Below, one piece after another: positions 36,720-47,267 of a stretch of DNA of 64,000 nt. Within the stretch, counting starts at the first letter, position 1. Each line of letters opens with the position of its first letter. The stretch lies in contig JAJEKV010000091.1 in assembly GCA_021234155.1 (NCBI GenBank), positions 1,059,501-1,123,500 on the forward strand, written 5' to 3'. This stretch comes from Isoetes taiwanensis. Its lineage: Eukaryota > Streptophyta > Lycopodiopsida > Isoetales > Isoetaceae. The position numbers were made by a program, and so were the translations under genes. Under the pieces are notes generated by a model. It did no database searches and was not told the DNA's origin. It worked only from the letters and a program-made list of their open reading frames with translations.

Positions 36720-37590
36720 GCAATCTTGAAAAATAAAGGTATATATTTTCCAATGGTTTCTAGATCTTCAATTCAAAACCACGTCTTTGTTTTAGAAAAA
36801 CAAACAAAAATAACACTTGCATATTTTTCAATTCAAAACCACACTTGCTTATTTTATACAACCACATGTTGATTTTATATAAACCTATATATCAAAATTC
36901 TTCTTTACGAGAAAAAGAATATTTGAAAACAATAGTTATTTTTTAAAAATCACATATCATTTTCCTAAGAAAACAACACTTAGAAACAACATAGTTAAAA
37001 AAAAAACCACATTTTTTTTTAAAAAGCACCAAATCATTTTGTTAAGAAAACAACACTTAGAAACAACGAGGAGTTAAAAAAAAAACAACATTTTTTTTAA
37101 AAACACATATCATTTTATTAAGAAAACAACACTTAGAAACAACAGAGTTTACAAAAAACCACATTCTTCCTAAAAAACACATATCACCTTTTTAAGAAAA
37201 CAACATTTAGAAACAACATAGTTAAAAGAAAAAACAAAGAAACTACGTGTAGTTTCTAGCAAAATCGGACAAAATTCTATACGTAGTTTTTTAGTGTTTT
37301 TTTCATACAAAACAATAGTTAAAAACTACATGTGGACCTTTTAGGTTTTATTAAAAACCACATGTCTATTTTAGAAAAAGCAACACTCGAAAACCACATC
37401 TACTTCTAAAAAACAACATGTAGACATACGTGTAATTCCTACGTGTAGATAATTTTGACAAAACTTTACGTGTAGACTTTTAACAAAAAAACTACATGTA
37501 TAAAAATTTGGCTAAAAACTACACGTCATTTCTAGCAAATCCGGACAAAAAACAATACGTAGTTTTTTGGTGTTGTTTTTTTGCAAAAAA
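36720..37590. repeat. A-rich degenerate tandem repeat
   Basis: The core AAAACAACACTTAGAAACAAC recurs near 36970, 37050, 37125 and 37197, spaced about 75 bp and separated by AAAAACCACATTTTTTTT-like tracts. Its reverse complement (GTGGTTTTT with GTTTTTAAG-like blocks) resembles the T-rich array at 28370-29580. Its right end (TACGTAGTTTTTTGGTGTTG, then a GTGGACCC block) shares motifs with 51720-51810. The 5'-truncated LINE lies immediately to the right. Confidence 0.7.
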
Positions 37591-38110
37591 GACACTGAAA
37601 AACAACATGTGGACCCAGTTTTGGGGTGGTAGTGAGAGGTGGGGGATATCCCTACATCATTTACCAGATACTGAACTAGGTGCCAGAGATTTAGTGCAGA
37701 CACAGGTCGTAGATCGGCTCTGGGTGGAGAAGGGTTCACGCATGGTTAAATACATTTCAGATATAAATCCCTTATTGGTATATACGGAGCAAAACTATCT
37801 GAGAGCCCAAATCCCCAGATATCTGAAGCAGTACATCGCCAGATACAGAACCAGCTCGCACCGGTTACATGTGGAAACAGGCAGGTGGTCGAAGATCCCA
37901 AGGGAAGAGAGATTTTGTAAGGTTTGTGGCATGAACATAGTCGAAGATGAAACCCACACATTCTTACACTGCTCAGCATACGAAGAGATTCGAGATAAGT
38001 TTTGTATCAATGAGGTTGACTTTTTCTCTTTGTTAGACAGGGACCCTATGACACTTGGTCTTTATTTGAAAACTATAGAAGCACATCGCTCTCTAGTTTT
38101 AAAAATTTGA
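37590..38110 (+). pseudogene. LINE ORF2 C-terminal fragment (zinc-knuckle end)
   Basis: This is the extreme C-terminus of a non-LTR retrotransposon reverse-transcriptase polyprotein. The reading frame from about 37600 to the stop at 38108 includes SHRLHVETGRWSKIPREERF followed by a CX2CX9HX4C cluster (CKVCG, then H and HC about ten residues on). This matches the zf-RVT-like tail that follows the reverse transcriptase in many LINEs. The reverse-transcriptase domain itself is absent, as expected of a 5'-truncated insertion. The first part of the open frame (37496-37590) is A-rich repeat sequence read through by chance. The frame is intact over the fragment, suggesting a comparatively recent insertion. 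Confidence 0.75.
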
Positions 38111-38225
38111 ACAAAATTTATTTTGTATGCATTCGCTCCATGGCCTTCAAGGTCCTAAGTGGGCGTGATCAATTTGAATTTCATTTCATTTCATTTCATT
38201 TCATTTCATTTCATTTCATTTCATT
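38111..38225 (+). repeat. LINE 3' UTR and TTTCA simple-repeat tail
   Basis: After the stop codon come about 70 bp of non-coding sequence and then about nine perfect TTTCA units (38179-38225). Several LINE clades end in a short tandem repeat instead of poly(A). The unit stops exactly where the EIN3-like sequence begins, marking an insertion junction. Confidence 0.8.
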
Positions 38226-38227
38226 AT

Positions 38228-38909
38228 CTAACACGAAAGGAGGTGGCATTGCCCTTTCCAAGGGGTAACGTCTTTGTGGTGGATCACAGTGGTGGATCAA
38301 TGCAGACAACAGTAATTCAAGAACTGTATCTTGCAATTCTTGTAATCTTTGTGGTGCGGGAGCACCTTCGGCATTGCCATTAATCTTTCTTTTATTTGCA
38401 TGTTCATCTTGATACTTTTGTATTGCAGCAGGTCCATTCTTATCTTTGTTTTTGAATGCAACTAAAAGATGTTAGTCATGTTATTATTCTAAGCTCTTAT
38501 TTTTGTTTTTGAACACAACTAAAAGGTACTTTCCACCAAGCTCTAATATTATTTGATGTTCTGTTTACTAGCTTTCCTATACATAAAACCTTGGGCCTTG
38601 CAGACCTCCATCATCTTCAACATGTATTTCAAAATTCCACCCCGTGCTCTTGACATTTTTTTTTCGCCTTGCATACTCTTGCGACTGCTTGTGTTTAGGC
38701 ATGTTCTTAATATCCTTGTCTTTATTCAATTCCTTAAACCTTTTCAATCTCAACTTGTCTCTCCATATTTTCTTCTCTAACTCATCCACATCAATATCAT
38801 CATTACTAAAATTATTATCTTGCACATCTTCACCATCATTATCTTCCATGTAATCACATGCATCAATATTCAAATTCTCTTCCATCTCTGTTTCTCCGAT
38901 ATTGTCCAT
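38228..38909 (-). pseudogene. EIN3/EIL transcription factor, N-terminal half, pseudogene
   Basis: EIN3-like proteins are nuclear DNA-binding factors that switch on ethylene responses; the N-terminal half is the conserved DNA-binding region. Starting at Met (38909): an acidic stretch with DDIDVDELEKKIWRDKLRLK, then [12 protein letters not shown]. After a frameshift come [23 protein letters not shown], and, past an insertion, [34 protein letters not shown] and [12 protein letters not shown]. These match EIN3 blocks in the correct order. A tandem duplication of about 75 bp (around 38440-38525, each copy with GTTTTTGAA and CAACTAAAAG) interrupts it between WWK and the GPAAI block. The remaining C-terminal half is missing, cut at the LINE tail. 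Frameshifts and stops make it non-functional as written. Confidence 0.88.
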
Positions 38910-39200
38910 GAGAAATCAACACCAACCAGGCTTTCTCTAAAAGGCTAATGTAAGGTCGCTTCAAAATTCTTAAGTGATTTCAAACCCTAGGAATAGCAGA
39001 AGCTAAAACTTTGAATTTCATCCACCCTCATAATATATACATATTATCGTTGTTCTACATGTTTCGATTGCCGCAAAGATGCGATCTTGGCATAGTCATG
39101 GTTTGAGTTCTGTACACTCAGCATCAAACCACTAGTTATATGATGTGGTCTCCGAGATCTGACGCAGGCGGCTTCTCCCAAAGCACCTTTCTGCAACAGT
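38910..39200. other. Spacer between EIN3 pseudogene and LINE fragment
   Basis: No clear domain. Upstream of the EIN3 start on the minus strand it could hold old promoter or leader sequence, but no TATA-like element is obvious. Confidence 0.35.
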
Positions 39201-40370
39201 CCCAAGCACGTCAATCAACTAGGGAATTGCAAAATTCCTGCCAGGTCATCTGTGAGCATCTGGATGTAAGCATTTGCATGTTCGTAATACAAGCGCAACT
39301 AAGGCATGCAAGGAGCTGGAGCACATGGGAAGATAAAAGTGGCAGATAGTCTGAGTCGACCTCTTTGTCTCTACTGTCTGTGTCCACGCGAAAATGGTTG
39401 ATCATACGCATATCTTCCTCAGTCACGAACACATAGTCCACCACACCAGACTCGCCTCTTTGGTTCTCCTGCTTGCAAGTGTACCTATGGAAGGAGATGG
39501 CCACCGTGCCAATCCATTGCAAATTACCAAGTCAAAGATAATGCGGAGCAAAAGCAACTGCCTACCATAGTGCGTGATCTGGTTGTCATCTGATGCCCAT
39601 GGCCAAGCCACTTCTGCAGGACACAGTGGTAACACATCCTCAGCTAAGAAGTCAGATTTCATAGGTTGTTGCACCCATGTTTAAAATCTCCGAGAAGTAT
39701 GACCTTGCCCAACTGCTTGTGCTATAGTACATCATCATATAGATCGACATAGGGGTCCAGCCTATCCACATCTGAATGGGTGCAACAGAAGTTGCTTTCT
39801 GCATGTGGGAAGTAGTAGGCCGCCATATACACTCGCACCCACAATTACTGGTTGTTCCTGTCTGTCTTGTATAGGGAGATTGATTGTGCTAAGGTTGTCC
39901 GGTAGTAGCAGGGAACTCCTTTGTATCCCCGCTTTCTTGTGCAGTTATTGAAGACTGAGTAATGCTGGTAGCCTGGCAGGTTGGGTAACCTATGTCGGGC
40001 AAGCTCCAATGTCTTCATAAGGAAGATGGAATCCATATCTAGAACAATTGAGTTGAGAATATCTCCCTTCTGCCATGGGAAGCCCGACAATTCCAGAGAA
40101 CTATACGAAGGCACAATTCCTATTTGTTGCAGTAGATGCAGAAGCAGATTTAGTTGTGATGGCAGAAGCTTGGGCAGGAGGGAAGGTGGCAAAAGCAGAA
40201 GCAGCATGCGACGCACGAGAGGCAGGAGAGCCAGTTGGAGCAGGACATGCAGATGTTGCAAACGGAGTAAGAGCATGATCAGAAGCACCAGGGGCTTTGG
40301 CAGGATGACCTCAAGGGTTTGCAGCAGCAGCGTTTGGTGGTCGAATAATCCTCATCTTGCCTTGAATTAG
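39200..40370 (-). pseudogene. LINE ORF2 endonuclease (EEP) domain, broken
   Basis: Apurinic-type endonuclease domain that nicks target DNA for LINE insertion. Reading leftward on the minus strand: SIVLDMDSIFLMKTLELARH and LPGYQHYSVFN (about 40000-39930), then in a new frame VRVYMAAYYFPHAESNFCC (about 39835-39780), VILLGDFKHG (about 39700-39672, the family GDFN position), and DLVICNGLARWPSPS (about 39530-39495). Finally VVDYVFVTEEDMRMINHFRV followed by SDYLPLL (about 39440-39350), where functional enzymes have SDHxP. TAA and TAG stops and frame changes divide the pieces. A low-complexity Ala/Ser-rich linker separates it from ORF1. The reverse transcriptase that should follow is absent; the element breaks off near 39200. 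Confidence 0.75.
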
Positions 40371-41260
40371 TCTCGCATCCCTCCCTTGGCATGCTCTTAA
40401 CCTGGGCCACCTCATGCCTGTGGGAATCTGATTGTGTCGGAGTGAGATCTTGGTCAACATAAAGGGACGTCCCCTTCAACTGCTTCCCTGACGTAATATA
40501 GCTCCTTGTACTTGCGAATCTGCGACTGTAAATGTGACAAAATGGTGGCAGCTAAGGCGCTGAGCACTATGTCGACTTGCCCTAACAAGTGCATGGGTGT
40601 ATGGAACGTCATATGGGTGAGGACTAGCGTCTGAAGGCATTCAATGAGGTTCTCTTCTGATTTCTCCGGTAGGCCACGGACCACCACATTCTCCATCTCT
40701 GCTCTTGATGCTCTCTGATCCTCGGGTCAATGTTGATAATCTCACAGGCAACGTGTACTGTCTGCGCGGTATGGGTTATGGCCTGATTTGGAGTTGCGGC
40801 GACATGGACCAACATGACGTTGCAGCAGTTGCCTGTGGGCTAACATCGTACGTGCATTTCAATATGTGGACATGTGAAGTGGCCTTTCCCTCCCGAAGCT
40901 AGAAGCTCAGCTCCTGCTGGACTTGTTTCTGCCTTGCCAATTTATGCATGCACCGCCGCAGTTGCTCATGAGCATCTGCATGGAAGCCCCTATCCTGTTG
41001 GGTGATGGTTTCCCACAGCTCATGCACATCCAGATCCTGGGCAATATAGTTGTACTCCAATTTCTACAGTCAGGAGGCAACCGCAGTGTCCACTGCCTCT
41101 GATCAAAGGTGGAAGATAGCTGCGATCGTCTCCTGCTCAAACCATTTTCTGTCGCGTGTCATGGCTTCAATGTTGGTGGACAGGGTAACCAGGCAGTCGT
41201 TTCTCACATTGCAGGATATTTTTGAGTTGATTCTGTATGTTCCTCATCAAAAGTGCAAAT
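40370..41260 (-). pseudogene. LINE ORF1-like (coiled-coil/RNA-binding) remnant
   Basis: On the minus strand, before the endonuclease, frames read MRNIQNQLKNILQCEKRL (start near 41247), LVTLSTNIEAMTRDRKWFEQ, then after breaks ENVVVRGLPEKSEENLIECL (about 40693-40635). The last resembles the RNP-like RGLPE-type block of LINE ORF1 proteins. The arrangement ORF1 then EEP domain on one strand supports a single LINE, transcribed leftward. Multiple stops. The ORF1 assignment rests on position and weak similarity. Confidence 0.5.
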
Positions 41261-41302
41261 ATTGACTCTGTATGTTCCTCATCAAAAGTGCAAATATTAA
41301 CT
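41232..41302. repeat. 35-bp tandem duplication near the LINE 5' end
   Basis: TCTGTATGTTCCTCATCAAA occurs at 41232 and again at 41267, each followed by AGTGCAAATATT. Confidence 0.85.
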
Positions 41303-41309
41303 CTGCATG

Positions 41310-41507
41310 ATTATTTTTAGTACATAACAAGGTTTAAAATGAAACGCACTTATTTAAGAAATGCGTTTAAAAGATTCCTTTATAAAAATTGAAAACTTGA
41401 AAAAAATAGACAAAATAGGGAGCAAAATAGATTGTTGAGCACTTAGCGTTCGAAATACCCCCAAAAAAGTAACATTTTTTAAGCTTTTTTATTTTTAACA
41501 TTAGGGC
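41310..41507. other. AT-rich spacer
   Basis: A- and T-rich sequence between the LINE remnant and the duplicated block; nothing recognised. Confidence 0.4.
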
Positions 41508-42150
41508 GGATTTGGAGTCTCAAAATGGCCTCCTATCAGCCATTCCACGTCATATTTCCGCTCCTTTTTTCCCATGCCACCTAGGATACCAAACTCTCAT
41601 AATTACAGATTTGCTTGGAATATTCTTCCGGAATAAGGGGGATTGCACATTCATGGCGCCATATGTATTTAATTCTGTTGGTTGTCAGACGGACTGATGC
41701 AACATGTGGCTCTTCTAAAATGCCACTTGCATTATAGCATACCGGCAACTCATGACGGTGTCTCTTGGTTTGTCAGATACCAAGCGTGCGCGTCACCGCC
41801 TTCTACATTTCAAAATTTGAATGTGTAGGTTGAAGCTTTGTATCAGATCAGACTTTCATTTCGGGCCGGCTGCGCGGCTTTAACCGATCTTCACTTCATC
41901 CTAATACAGGCTTCCCGCCCCCTACAATTCGAAATTTGAATTTGCTTAATGTATAAAAGCATGGATTGTAGGAGAATGGACTTTTCGATTTCCATATGCA
42001 TGTTGCAAATTTCAAAAACGAAGTTAGTACGGACGTTCGGCTCACACGAAGCGAATTGTGTTGGGGCATAAAAATACCACACCTTCATTTCGCGTCGTGC
42101 GATCTACACAGTATGCAAGTTGCTTGTTGTCAAATTACACTTAAACACAA
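41508..42150. repeat. Duplicated block, copy 1 (pairs with 43568-44190)
   Basis: A direct repeat about 640 bp long with a spacing of about 2.06 kb. Shared tracts include AAAATGGCCTCCTATCAGCC, ATGGCGCCATATGTATTTAA, CTTGCATTATAGCATACCGG and AGGAGAATGGACTTTTCGAT. Differences are scattered substitutions and small indels. Its last part (TTGTTGTCAAATTA, then TTAAACACAAGT) also recurs upstream of copy 2 at about 43420-43452. Confidence 0.88.
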
Positions 42151-42312
42151 GTGAGGTCGGCACTTACGTGGTTTTCTCGAGGAGGGTTTGGAGTGTTTTT
42201 TTTTTAAATCCCAATTATCGACATAGTGTGACGTAGCATCTTGGTATTAAATAGTATGTTAAATTCGAATTACATCGGTGTTCATTTTCAGGTTAAACTC
42301 AAATCATATAGG

Positions 42313-42416
42313 TTTAGGAATAAGGTTAAAAAAGGAAGATATTGGATATTTAGGAATAAGGTTAAAAAGGGAAGATATTGGATATTTAGGAATAAGGTTA
42401 AAAAAGATATTGGATA
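42313..42416. repeat. 36-bp tandem repeat, about three units
   Basis: TTTAGGAATAAGGTTAAAAA begins units at 42313, 42349 and 42385, and GATATTGGATA closes each. The third unit lacks several bases. Confidence 0.9.
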
Positions 42417-42603
42417 TGACTCAAATTTCGAGATATGCACATAATGGCATGTAATGATGGTTGATAGGACTGGAATACGAATCATTGCTACGATTTTCAC
42501 GTCTAATCCAGCCTATATCTATTGCAGCCTAGATTGGCGCCCATTCTCCCCCCAATCTCTGCCCAATCTTCGCTAGATCCTCCGCCCAATTTCTCTAGTC
42601 CAT

Positions 42604-42930
42604 CGCCATGAAGAGATCAGCTACGGAAGAGCCGGAGGTGTCCTCCAAGAGGCGCCTATTACGGCTGGAAGAGGTGTTCCCTCCATGATTCCCTCCGCTG
42701 CCCACGGTTCTTGCTCGAATGCCTCGATTCCTCGATTCCTCGATTCCTTTGGCGAGGAATCGAGAGAATGAGGAATCGAGAGGAAATTTCGAGCGAGGAG
42801 TTCATCACAGTGTTCTTGAAGGCTGGATAGGAGATTCTTGAGAATGAGTGGTCTACCGAAGGAGAAGAAGCCGAAGATGATGAAGAAGATGAAGAAGTTG
42901 AAGCGAATCCGGCGACTTGAGGAGCTCATG
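42604..42930 (+). CDS. Small basic/acidic hypothetical protein, frame broken
   Basis: From ATG at 42604, preceded by a pyrimidine-rich leader containing repeated CCCAATCT, the frame reads MKRSATEEPEVSSKRRLLRL followed by EEVFPP and then a stop. Other frames continue with RNEESRGNFERG, HHSVLEGWIGDS and finally ENEWSTEGEEAEDDEEDEEV before a stop near 42920. The switch from a basic start to a strongly acidic tail looks like real coding sequence of about 105 residues interrupted by indels. I do not recognise the family. It lies between the two copies of the 640-bp duplicated block. Confidence 0.4.
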
Positions 42931-43567
42931 GTGTTAGTTCATGGTACATGCATGTTTTCTTTCTTTTCTTAAGCATTCAACTAACGGTTATTTTATTTTT
43001 TTTTTTTTTGCGGATGGTGAAGCGGATGAATGAAATTTGTTAGGGCGAGCACCTCTTATTTTTTTTTTTCCTTGTTCTTAGCCTCCGGCTTGCCTCCGGC
43101 TTCTTACCATATATTTGCAAGCCTCCGGGCTTTTTCGTTGTGAATAGTTGAAGCCTCCGGGCATTTAAATTACAAAATGATGTTCTGATGTAAAGCCATA
43201 CGGCCATAAAAAATTTTGAATGTAAAAAGTTTTTGCTTCTAATTCCATTTGAATACCTAACTTGTTTTTTTACTGTACATGTGTTACCACTCTTAAGTAC
43301 ATAATTCATTATCCCTTTTCAAAGAGCATATTATTTTTCAAGAAGGATCACACCAAGCGAATAGTACATATGCAACAAAAATGGAACACACTAAATTCGC
43401 ATCGTGTGATCCACTTTCTTATTTGTTGTCAAATTAAAATTAAACACAAGTCCCTCATCAATAGTCTCCCATTTGCATATAAAATATCTATCATTCCAAG
43501 TTATATTATGTTTTATGAACTAAAATGGCCTCCTATCAGCCATTCCACGTCATATTTCCGCTCCTTG
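42930..43567. other. Spacer before duplicated block copy 2
   Basis: Holds several short GCCTCCGG repeats near 43080-43170, a piece of the duplicated block (about 43395-43455) and an extra 45-bp copy of its start (about 43523-43565). T runs lie near 43000 and 43060. Confidence 0.5.
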
Positions 43568-44190
43568 GGATTTGGGGTCTCAAAATGGCCTCCTATCAGC
43601 CATTCCACGTCATATTTCCGCTCGTCAGATTTGCTTGAAATATTCTCCCGGAATAAGGGGTATCGCACATTTATGGCGCCATATGTATTTAATTCTGTTG
43701 GTTGTCAGACAGATTGACGCAACGCGCATGGCGCTTCTAAAAAGCCACTTGCATTATAGCATACCGGCAACTCATGGCCGGTGTCTCTTGGTTTGTCGGA
43801 TACCAAGCATGCATCACCGATTCTTGTCTTGCCCTATTTTCATTTAGAGTCCATGGCCATACAAGCTTCCCGCCTTCTACATTTCAAAATTTGAATGTGT
43901 AGGTTGAAGCTTTGTATCGAACTTTTCGTTTCGGTACTGCGATTGCGCCTTAAAAGTTAAATAACGGGATCTTTACTTCATCCCAATCTGAGGGCTTCCG
44001 CCCCCTACAATTGAATTTTGAATTTGCTTTTGTATAAAAGCATGGATTGTAGGAGAATGGACTTTTCGATTTCCATATGCGTTGCAAATTTCAAAAGCGA
44101 GGTTGAAATGCGGACGTTCGGCTCAAGCGAAGGCGAATTGTCTTTGGGGCATATAAATTGTACACCTTCATTTGCCCGATGCGATCCATG
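43568..44190. repeat. Duplicated block, copy 2
   Basis: The counterpart of 41508-42150 in the same orientation. Copy 2 is immediately preceded by a short tandem copy of its own start, suggesting unequal exchange or slippage. It has no terminal TG...CA and no flanking target duplication that I can see, so I do not call the pair LTRs. Confidence 0.88.
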
Positions 44191-44559
44191 CGGTATGGAA
44201 GCTCCAAATGATGTGTGGATAAGGATCCAGCCCGACTCACGAATATGCTCCGGTCTTCAATCGCAAAAAGGAGGTCTAAAAATAAGAACTTAGACCTCGA
44301 CATATTTGCGTCTTGCGAGGCTCAAAAAGTGTCGACATCCGGGCGGATGGCGGTTTATATCTATTGGATCCGTTGAGTGGCAAAAAAACCGTCATTTCGG
44401 GGCGTTTCAAGTTTAGTCCGATTTTGTGGTGGCGGTAACTCGGCCTCTTGGGATATTGTGAGAGATTGAGAGAGGATGAAGGCGGTCGGAATCGAATCTG
44501 ATTTTTTGAGATGGTTGCTTCCGATTGTCAAGAGAATTATAACTTAAACCCGGCAGACT

Positions 44560-45530
44560 CTTTTTTTCTCTCGCTTCATTACTCCACCGTGATGAAGGAA
44601 AGGAATGGCGGCTTGGGGAGGAAACTTCTTTGAGATCTGAAGTGGACAAGTCAAATTGCGATAGGGCATTTGCAAGAAAAGATCCAAGAGCTCGAAAGAG
44701 CAAATTTTGAGCTTCAATGTAGGTTAAAGAATTTGAAGAAAACACCCCTTGGCTTGCGAGAAAGGAAGAAGCACTATCGACCGATAGAGGAACTGAAGTT
44801 TGGATCAGGTGCATTCAGGCCTTGAGGTCGCGACCACAAGGTCCGTTTACAACACTAGCAAAGGCCAATTAAGATGCGGGGGAAACTAGAAGCAATCTTG
44901 GTTTGCGTAGTGAAGAATCTAGCGACAAGCGGGGAGATAGTGGACATGATTTGTCACCCTACAACGCGCTCCTCTCAAGAAGATGGTATTGGAAATGGTA
45001 CTAGGGAGATCTACAAGAAGTTAGAAGCGATAGATGTCTGGATTTGTTTGTGATGATGTAGGCATCGATGGCTTGGTTACCGTTCTCTATTCAAGCCATT
45101 CCACGAGCGTTGAAAAGAATGGGCACAAAAAAGTATTAAGCTCCCGTCCACAAATTGTCGAGAATACAAGGGTTACTAGGACAAAGATGGTGTATGCCAT
45201 ATTAGGAGAGATGCACCACGTTGAATGTGCTTGGTCCGCCATAGCCATAAAAGATAAGAATGGCAAGGATTGTTGTGATATAGTTGGAATGAATGAGCAT
45301 AATAATCTTTGGGTTGACACTGGTTACTCTCTTACAATTCCTTGTCAAATATTATGACTTAACGATTCTGAAACTAATGGTGAGATTGAAGTTTGCATAA
45401 AATTGGATGAAATGGGGCCGACCAAGTTTGAGAAGTATGAGAGGGTATCCGTTGTCATCATGAATAGAGCAATTGAGAATGCAATTGCACATGCTAAATC
45501 AAAGAGCAACAAGAATAATAAAAAGATGTA
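44560..45530 (+). pseudogene. Coiled-coil protein gene of unknown family, broken
   Basis: Plus-strand frames read LQEKIQELERANFELQCRLK (about 44665-44725, a heptad-like coiled coil), LREREEALSTDRGTEVWIRC, then in new frames SHDLSPYNALL-type sequence. From ATG at 45034 there is a 107-codon frame containing ILGEMHHVECAWSAIAIKDK and MNEHNNLWVDTGYSLTIPC, ending at TGA. In the shifted frame, IEVCIKLDEMGPTKFEKYER and ENAIAHAKSK continue to about 45530. Residue content is convincing as protein. The family is unknown to me. It lies head to tail with the next feature and may be its N-terminal part. Confidence 0.45.
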
Positions 45531-45719
45531 GAGGTGTGGGGACTTTGGTGGTTAGGTCTCTTTAAAGTTCGAAGAAAAGAAACCCACGAGGTATTGAAAT
45601 GGGTGTTCAATCAAACCGACATCCGAGTCTAATATCTAGATTCGAGGGAGGGAAAAAATTGCAAGTAGATCACTATGGATCTTACAAAGTAATTTTTCAC
45701 TTGGCGTCGATTTAAAAGC

Positions 45720-46900
45720 GAGAAAGCAATGTACAACATAAGTGGAGGAGGACAAGGAACATGCAAAAGTTATGCATCTTTGCAATCATGCAAGGAAGTC
45801 AAATCTTGGGAAGGCTGTTTCAACCTTGTCCCTTAACCAAGCAAATGCTCCTAATAGAGGAGAAGAAGATCCCAAGTTCCATGGCATTTTCCCCATTCCA
45901 TTAGAGAGGGTTCATATCTGCACTTTTGCGGCTTTGTGAGAATCATCGACAAGATGATATGTTTGAGCTGCATCTTCGTGTGGAACATTTCGGACAAGAA
46001 GAGAAGAGAGGAAGGAATTCGTAGAGTTGAACATGTTCTATCGAGGCGAGGTTTGCATGGTGGCAATGTAAGATTAGAGCTCGATGAGAAAGCGGCGGGG
46101 AAGAACAAGTGTGCCTCGTAAAGGTGTCAATTGGAGGGTGGCTTCGGCGCTTCATAAAGAATCATAGAGAGGCTCGAGCGGAAAACCGGATGGGATAAAA
46201 AGGTCTATGAATTTGGAAAATTGCTGGTTGATGCGGGCAGGACCGCCTGAGATGGCGTTAGTTCGGCATTAAGGAAAAAAAAAAGCATGGGATGCATTAT
46301 GCGAATTGTTCCCATACATTGGAAGAATGGACCTCACAAGAAGAAGATCTTGAGAAATGTTCGTGCAAGCGAATAACAAATTTATTAAAGCTTTCATAGG
46401 CATGGGGGGAGAGTGAAGTCACGCACTACTTGCACATCTTTTGGGCTCATGCACCTTGGTTTTAGGAAGTATGGAAGCCTAGCGGTGTGGAGTGCACAAG
46501 GCATGGAGAAGTCGCATAAACAAGCTAAAATAGCCTTTCATCGTAACACTCAAAGAGGGGGTGGAAATGTGGGAACCAACCCTCTAAGACGGATGTGAGT
46601 GGTTTTATAGAAGAGGCGATGGCTAAATCGACAAGAAGGTCGTTTTAAGGAGCAACCGAAGTCGTAAACACCATTGGCATAATCTTTGAAGAGAAAGAAA
46701 GTTGCTTGGCAAAATTCTAGGGCCCCACTAGCATCATAGCGGTGGAGATCTAAGAGACAAAAGAATCGGTAAAGTATACTTGTAATGTGTAGCATGTTCA
46801 CGACGGCCTTGAAGTACTTGCCTCCAACCTTGTTTGCACAACTGTAGCCGGCGTCGTGTGATCTTATTTGTATCATCGGCCTTGCGAGCGATGGAGTTAG
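45720..46900 (+). pseudogene. Transposon-like protein with ERVH domain, broken
   Basis: Frames read KEHAKVMHLCNHARKSNLGK (from about 45757), FHGIFPIPLERVHICTFAAL (about 45880-45938), then after a frameshift RIIDKMICLSCIFVWNISDK (about 45937-45998). They continue with REEGIRRVEHVLSRRGLHGG, NVRLELDEKAAGKNK, KAWDALCELFPYIGRMDL and LAHLLGSCTLVLG. The ERVH, then FVW, then GLHGGNV order recalls large families of uncharacterised, highly repeated plant proteins (from memory, notably in seed-free plants) that I believe spread as or with transposons. Four or more frame breaks occur. No DDE catalytic triad can be assigned. Confidence 0.45.
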
Positions 46901-46909
46901 CTATTGCTT

Positions 46910-47260
46910 GCATTTATGTGGCTTGGCGTCGTGTGAAGCTTTACAAGATAATAATAAAAAGGGTTACTTTTGACTAAAGTTGTGAAAGATGTTACATTGA
47001 AAAACAAAATACAAGGACTCATTGTTGCTCGGTCGCGAGCTTTTCTTCATTATCTTCATCATCATCATCATCAGCTCCGTCCCTCGTCTTCGTCTTCATC
47101 TCTTCTCCTCAAGCGAGCAATCACCCTATATCCAAGCGTTCCTCCAATCTGTCCACCATCTCTTTGTACATGTCCGCTCTGTCCCAATAGCACAACGCGT
47201 GTTCTTACGCCTGAATTAGCAACCTCGTTGCCGTCATAACCACCTCGGTCGCGGTTGTTG
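46910..47260. other. Spacer before the mini-gene cluster
   Basis: Contains a CAT repeat near 47055-47070 (TCATCATCATCATCA). Immediately left of the first mini-gene; it may hold its 3' untranslated region. Confidence 0.4.
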
Positions 47261-47267
47261 GGGCATG

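Noticed and set aside
39981-40370. Plus-strand 129-codon Arg/Ser-rich frame
   Set aside because: It is the antisense shadow of the Ala/Ser-rich linker of the minus-strand LINE.
41508-44190. Calling the 640-bp duplicates LTRs of a small retrotransposon
   Set aside because: No TG...CA termini, polypurine tract, primer-binding site or target duplication could be seen; kept as a direct duplication only.
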